Source: JBNKFV01 sp050289485 (GTDB lineage: Bacteria > Pseudomonadota > Gammaproteobacteria > Pseudomonadales > Cellvibrionaceae). From it: a stretch of DNA of 64,000 nt. The notes beneath the pieces were generated by a model, which was not told the DNA's origin, did not search any database, and saw only the letters and a list, made by a program, of their open reading frames with translations. Positions within the stretch are counted from its first letter, which is position 1. Every line of letters starts with the position of its first letter. The stretch is taken from contig JBNKFV010000017.1 in assembly GCA_050289485.1 (NCBI GenBank), positions 1 through 64,000 on the forward strand, read 5' to 3'. The position numbers were made by a program, and so were the translations under genes. Of this stretch, positions 62,742 through 64,000 are shown piece by piece.

Positions 62742-63014
62742 TCAATTAACCGCATCCTTCAGCGCTTTACCAGGCTTAAAGCTTGGAACTTTAGCAGCTG
62801 CTATTTCAATGGGCGCACCTGTTTGTGGGTTGCGACCAGTACGAGCTGCACGCTCCTTAACAGCGAAAGTACCAAAACCAACCAGTACGACCTGATCGCC
62901 ATTTTTCAGTGCACCACCAATGGTATCAATCATTGCATCAAGGGCTCGACTGGCTGCCGCTTTAGGCAGATCCGCAGATGCAGCAATAGCTTCAATAAGC
63001 TCCGATTTATTCAC
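62742..63014 (-). CDS. hupB: DNA-binding protein HU-beta
   Basis: The 90-residue protein is a standard HU subunit: MNKSELIEAIAASADL at the N-terminus, VGFGTFAVKERAARTGRNPQ with the conserved Arg-Asn-Pro of the DNA-intercalating arm, and FKPGKALKDAVN at the C-terminus. It bends and compacts DNA as a dimer. It sits between lon and ppiD, the usual place of hupB. Confidence 0.97.
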   Translation of the reverse strand: MNKSELIEAIAASADLPKAAASRALDAMIDTIGGALKNGDQVVLVGFGTFAVKERAARTGRNPQTGAPIEIAAAKVPSFKPGKALKDAVN

Positions 63015-63252
63015 ACTTAACCCCTCTCGATTAATTTGTTCCTGAAAAAAAGTTCTAATTTTTTATGCTAAACAGCGCAAAAGTCTTACCGGTACCCAAC
63101 AGTCATTCAGCTTTCGCGCCGCAATCATTGTCCAGTAAAACGAACTCAGCTTTATACCAACTGCTTTATTGAGGGTCAAGGACGGTGCAAAAAATATCTT
63201 TCCAATACGGAAATTTGTTCATTTTTTACACCAAGTCAAGATCCCCAGCATA

Positions 63253-64000
63253 CTAATGCGTCTTAATGCCTGAAGATTTTTCCTCACTGCTGGCCTGCAG
63301 TTGCTGATATTCCTCATCGGTGAAAGGCTGGGGCTGGTGCTGCAACGCAACCTCTAAAACCTGATCAATCCACCTCACTGGCTTAATAGTCAGATCAGCC
63401 TTAATATTATCAGGAATTTCCTTTAAGTCGCGCTCATTGTCCGCGGGAATAACAACCGTTTTTATTCCACCTCGGTGGGCAGCCAATAGTTTCTCTTTCA
63501 AACCACCAATACGCAACACCTCACCGCGCAGCGTGATCTCACCGGTCATGGCCACATCGGCGCGCACAGGAATATCGGTTAATACCGATACTAGCGCCGT
63601 ACACATGGCAATACCTGCGCTTGGGCCATCTTTTGGCGTTGCACCTTCGGGCACGTGAATATGAATATCAAACTTCTCTGAAAAGTCTGGCGTAATACCT
63701 AACACTTGAGAACGGGACCTTACCACGGTTAACGCTGCCTGGATCGACTCCTGCATCACATCACCGAGAGAACCGGTTTTAACAATTCGGCCCTTCCCTT
63801 TAACCGCAGACGATTCGATGGTAAGCAACTCACCACCCACCTGCGTCCAGGCAAGACCAGTCACCTGACCAACCTGGTTCTCTTCCTCAGCCACACCATA
63901 ATCAAACTTGCGCACACCCAGGTAATCTTCCAAGTGAGCGGCATCGATGGAGACTTCTTTCAAGGTTTTGTGTTTAACATGCTCAGTCACCACTTTTCGA
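63253..64000 (-). CDS. lon: ATP-dependent protease Lon, C-terminal part (gene continues past the right edge)
   Basis: The open frame enters from the right edge and ends at 63253. Visible are the end of the AAA+ module (HLEDYLGVRKFDYG) and the entire S16 proteolytic domain. The catalytic Ser is in ATPKDGPSAGIAMCTAL and the Lys in GGLKEKLLAAHRGG. The C-terminal tail (about 25 residues, Gln/Glu-rich) is longer than in E. coli. Lon degrades damaged proteins and, in known systems, SulA. Only the last 248 codons are in the window. Confidence 0.96.
   Translation of the reverse strand, partial: RKVVTEHVKHKTLKEVSIDAAHLEDYLGVRKFDYGVAEEENQVGQVTGLAWTQVGGELLTIESSAVKGKGRIVKTGSLGDVMQESIQAALTVVRSRSQVLGITPDFSEKFDIHIHVPEGATPKDGPSAGIAMCTALVSVLTDIPVRADVAMTGEITLRGEVLRIGGLKEKLLAAHRGGIKTVVIPADNERDLKEIPDNIKADLTIKPVRWIDQVLEVALQHQPQPFTDEEYQQLQASSEEKSSGIKTH

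Noticed and set aside
1..64000. Prophage, IS element, CRISPR array, toxin-antitoxin, tRNA or rRNA
   Set aside because: No transposase, integrase, repeat-spacer array, paired toxin-antitoxin genes or cloverleaf-like sequence was recognised; gene order follows conserved chromosomal blocks.

Overview
The window reads as one contiguous chromosomal stretch of a free-living, probably marine gammaproteobacterium. The gene content (Na+-translocating NADH:quinone reductase with NqrM, NhaB antiporter, FimL, LexA-SulA operon, MiaE, CsiV, Lon-HupB-PpiD) and the gene order point to the Pseudomonadales/Cellvibrionales side of the class. From memory, the order sthA-(nqrM-apbE)-nqrFEDCBA-gap-mfd-csiV-nagZ-lexA-sulA-(two small genes)-topA and later uup-slt closely matches Pseudomonas aeruginosa. 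nhaB beside fimL, cysI-DUF934 and lon-hupB-ppiD are also Pseudomonas-type neighbourhoods. Species cannot be fixed from sequence reading alone. I see no prophage, IS element, CRISPR array, rRNA or tRNA.

Layout. 1-821 (-): the start of a protein that runs off the left edge, with an MshEN-like N-terminus, a hydrophobic segment and Ser/Thr/Asp-rich tandem repeats. 1071-5691 (-): trmH, sohB, a two-TM protein and fimL. 6219-7721 (+): nhaB with a terminator, followed by a 38-residue membrane microprotein on the minus strand. 8293-10444 (+): cysI and its DUF934 partner. 10650-15710: CPA2 antiporter, ybiA-type NADAR protein, mscS, a degenerate hybrid histidine kinase and a DUF2788 protein. 15834-21242: VanB-like reductase divergent from ETF-QO, then DUF1285, a DUF4823 lipoprotein, tesB and a small hypothetical.

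21318-29895 (-): nqrABCDEF-apbE-nqrM-sthA, which puts the Na+ pump, the flavinyl transferase that loads NqrB/NqrC, the factor for Fe delivery and a soluble transhydrogenase on one strand. 30313-45638: extended GAPDH, mfd, csiV, a cold-shock protein, hpt, a second MscS, nagZ, an SOS operon (lexA-sulA) with two LexA boxes, two small genes and topA. 46179-53025: two membrane-anchored hypotheticals, usp, uup, slt, a CheZ-like helical protein and a glutaredoxin-like protein. 53060-57626: a DUF5610 protein, a divergent FHA/PP2C pair, miaE and DUF1289. 57989-64000: acnB, ppiD, hupB and the C-terminal end of lon.

Most of the window is housekeeping. The parts most worth a second look are the MshEN-repeat fusion at the left edge, the pseudo-histidine kinase (phosphoacceptor His replaced by Asn), FimL with a degenerate HPt site, and a CheZ-motif protein outside any chemotaxis operon. 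Two intrinsic terminators lie inside coding sequence, one in the apbE signal-peptide codons and one in the 3' end of the DUF1285 gene. The 38-aa membrane microprotein is also worth checking. No convincing new defence or mobile system was found.
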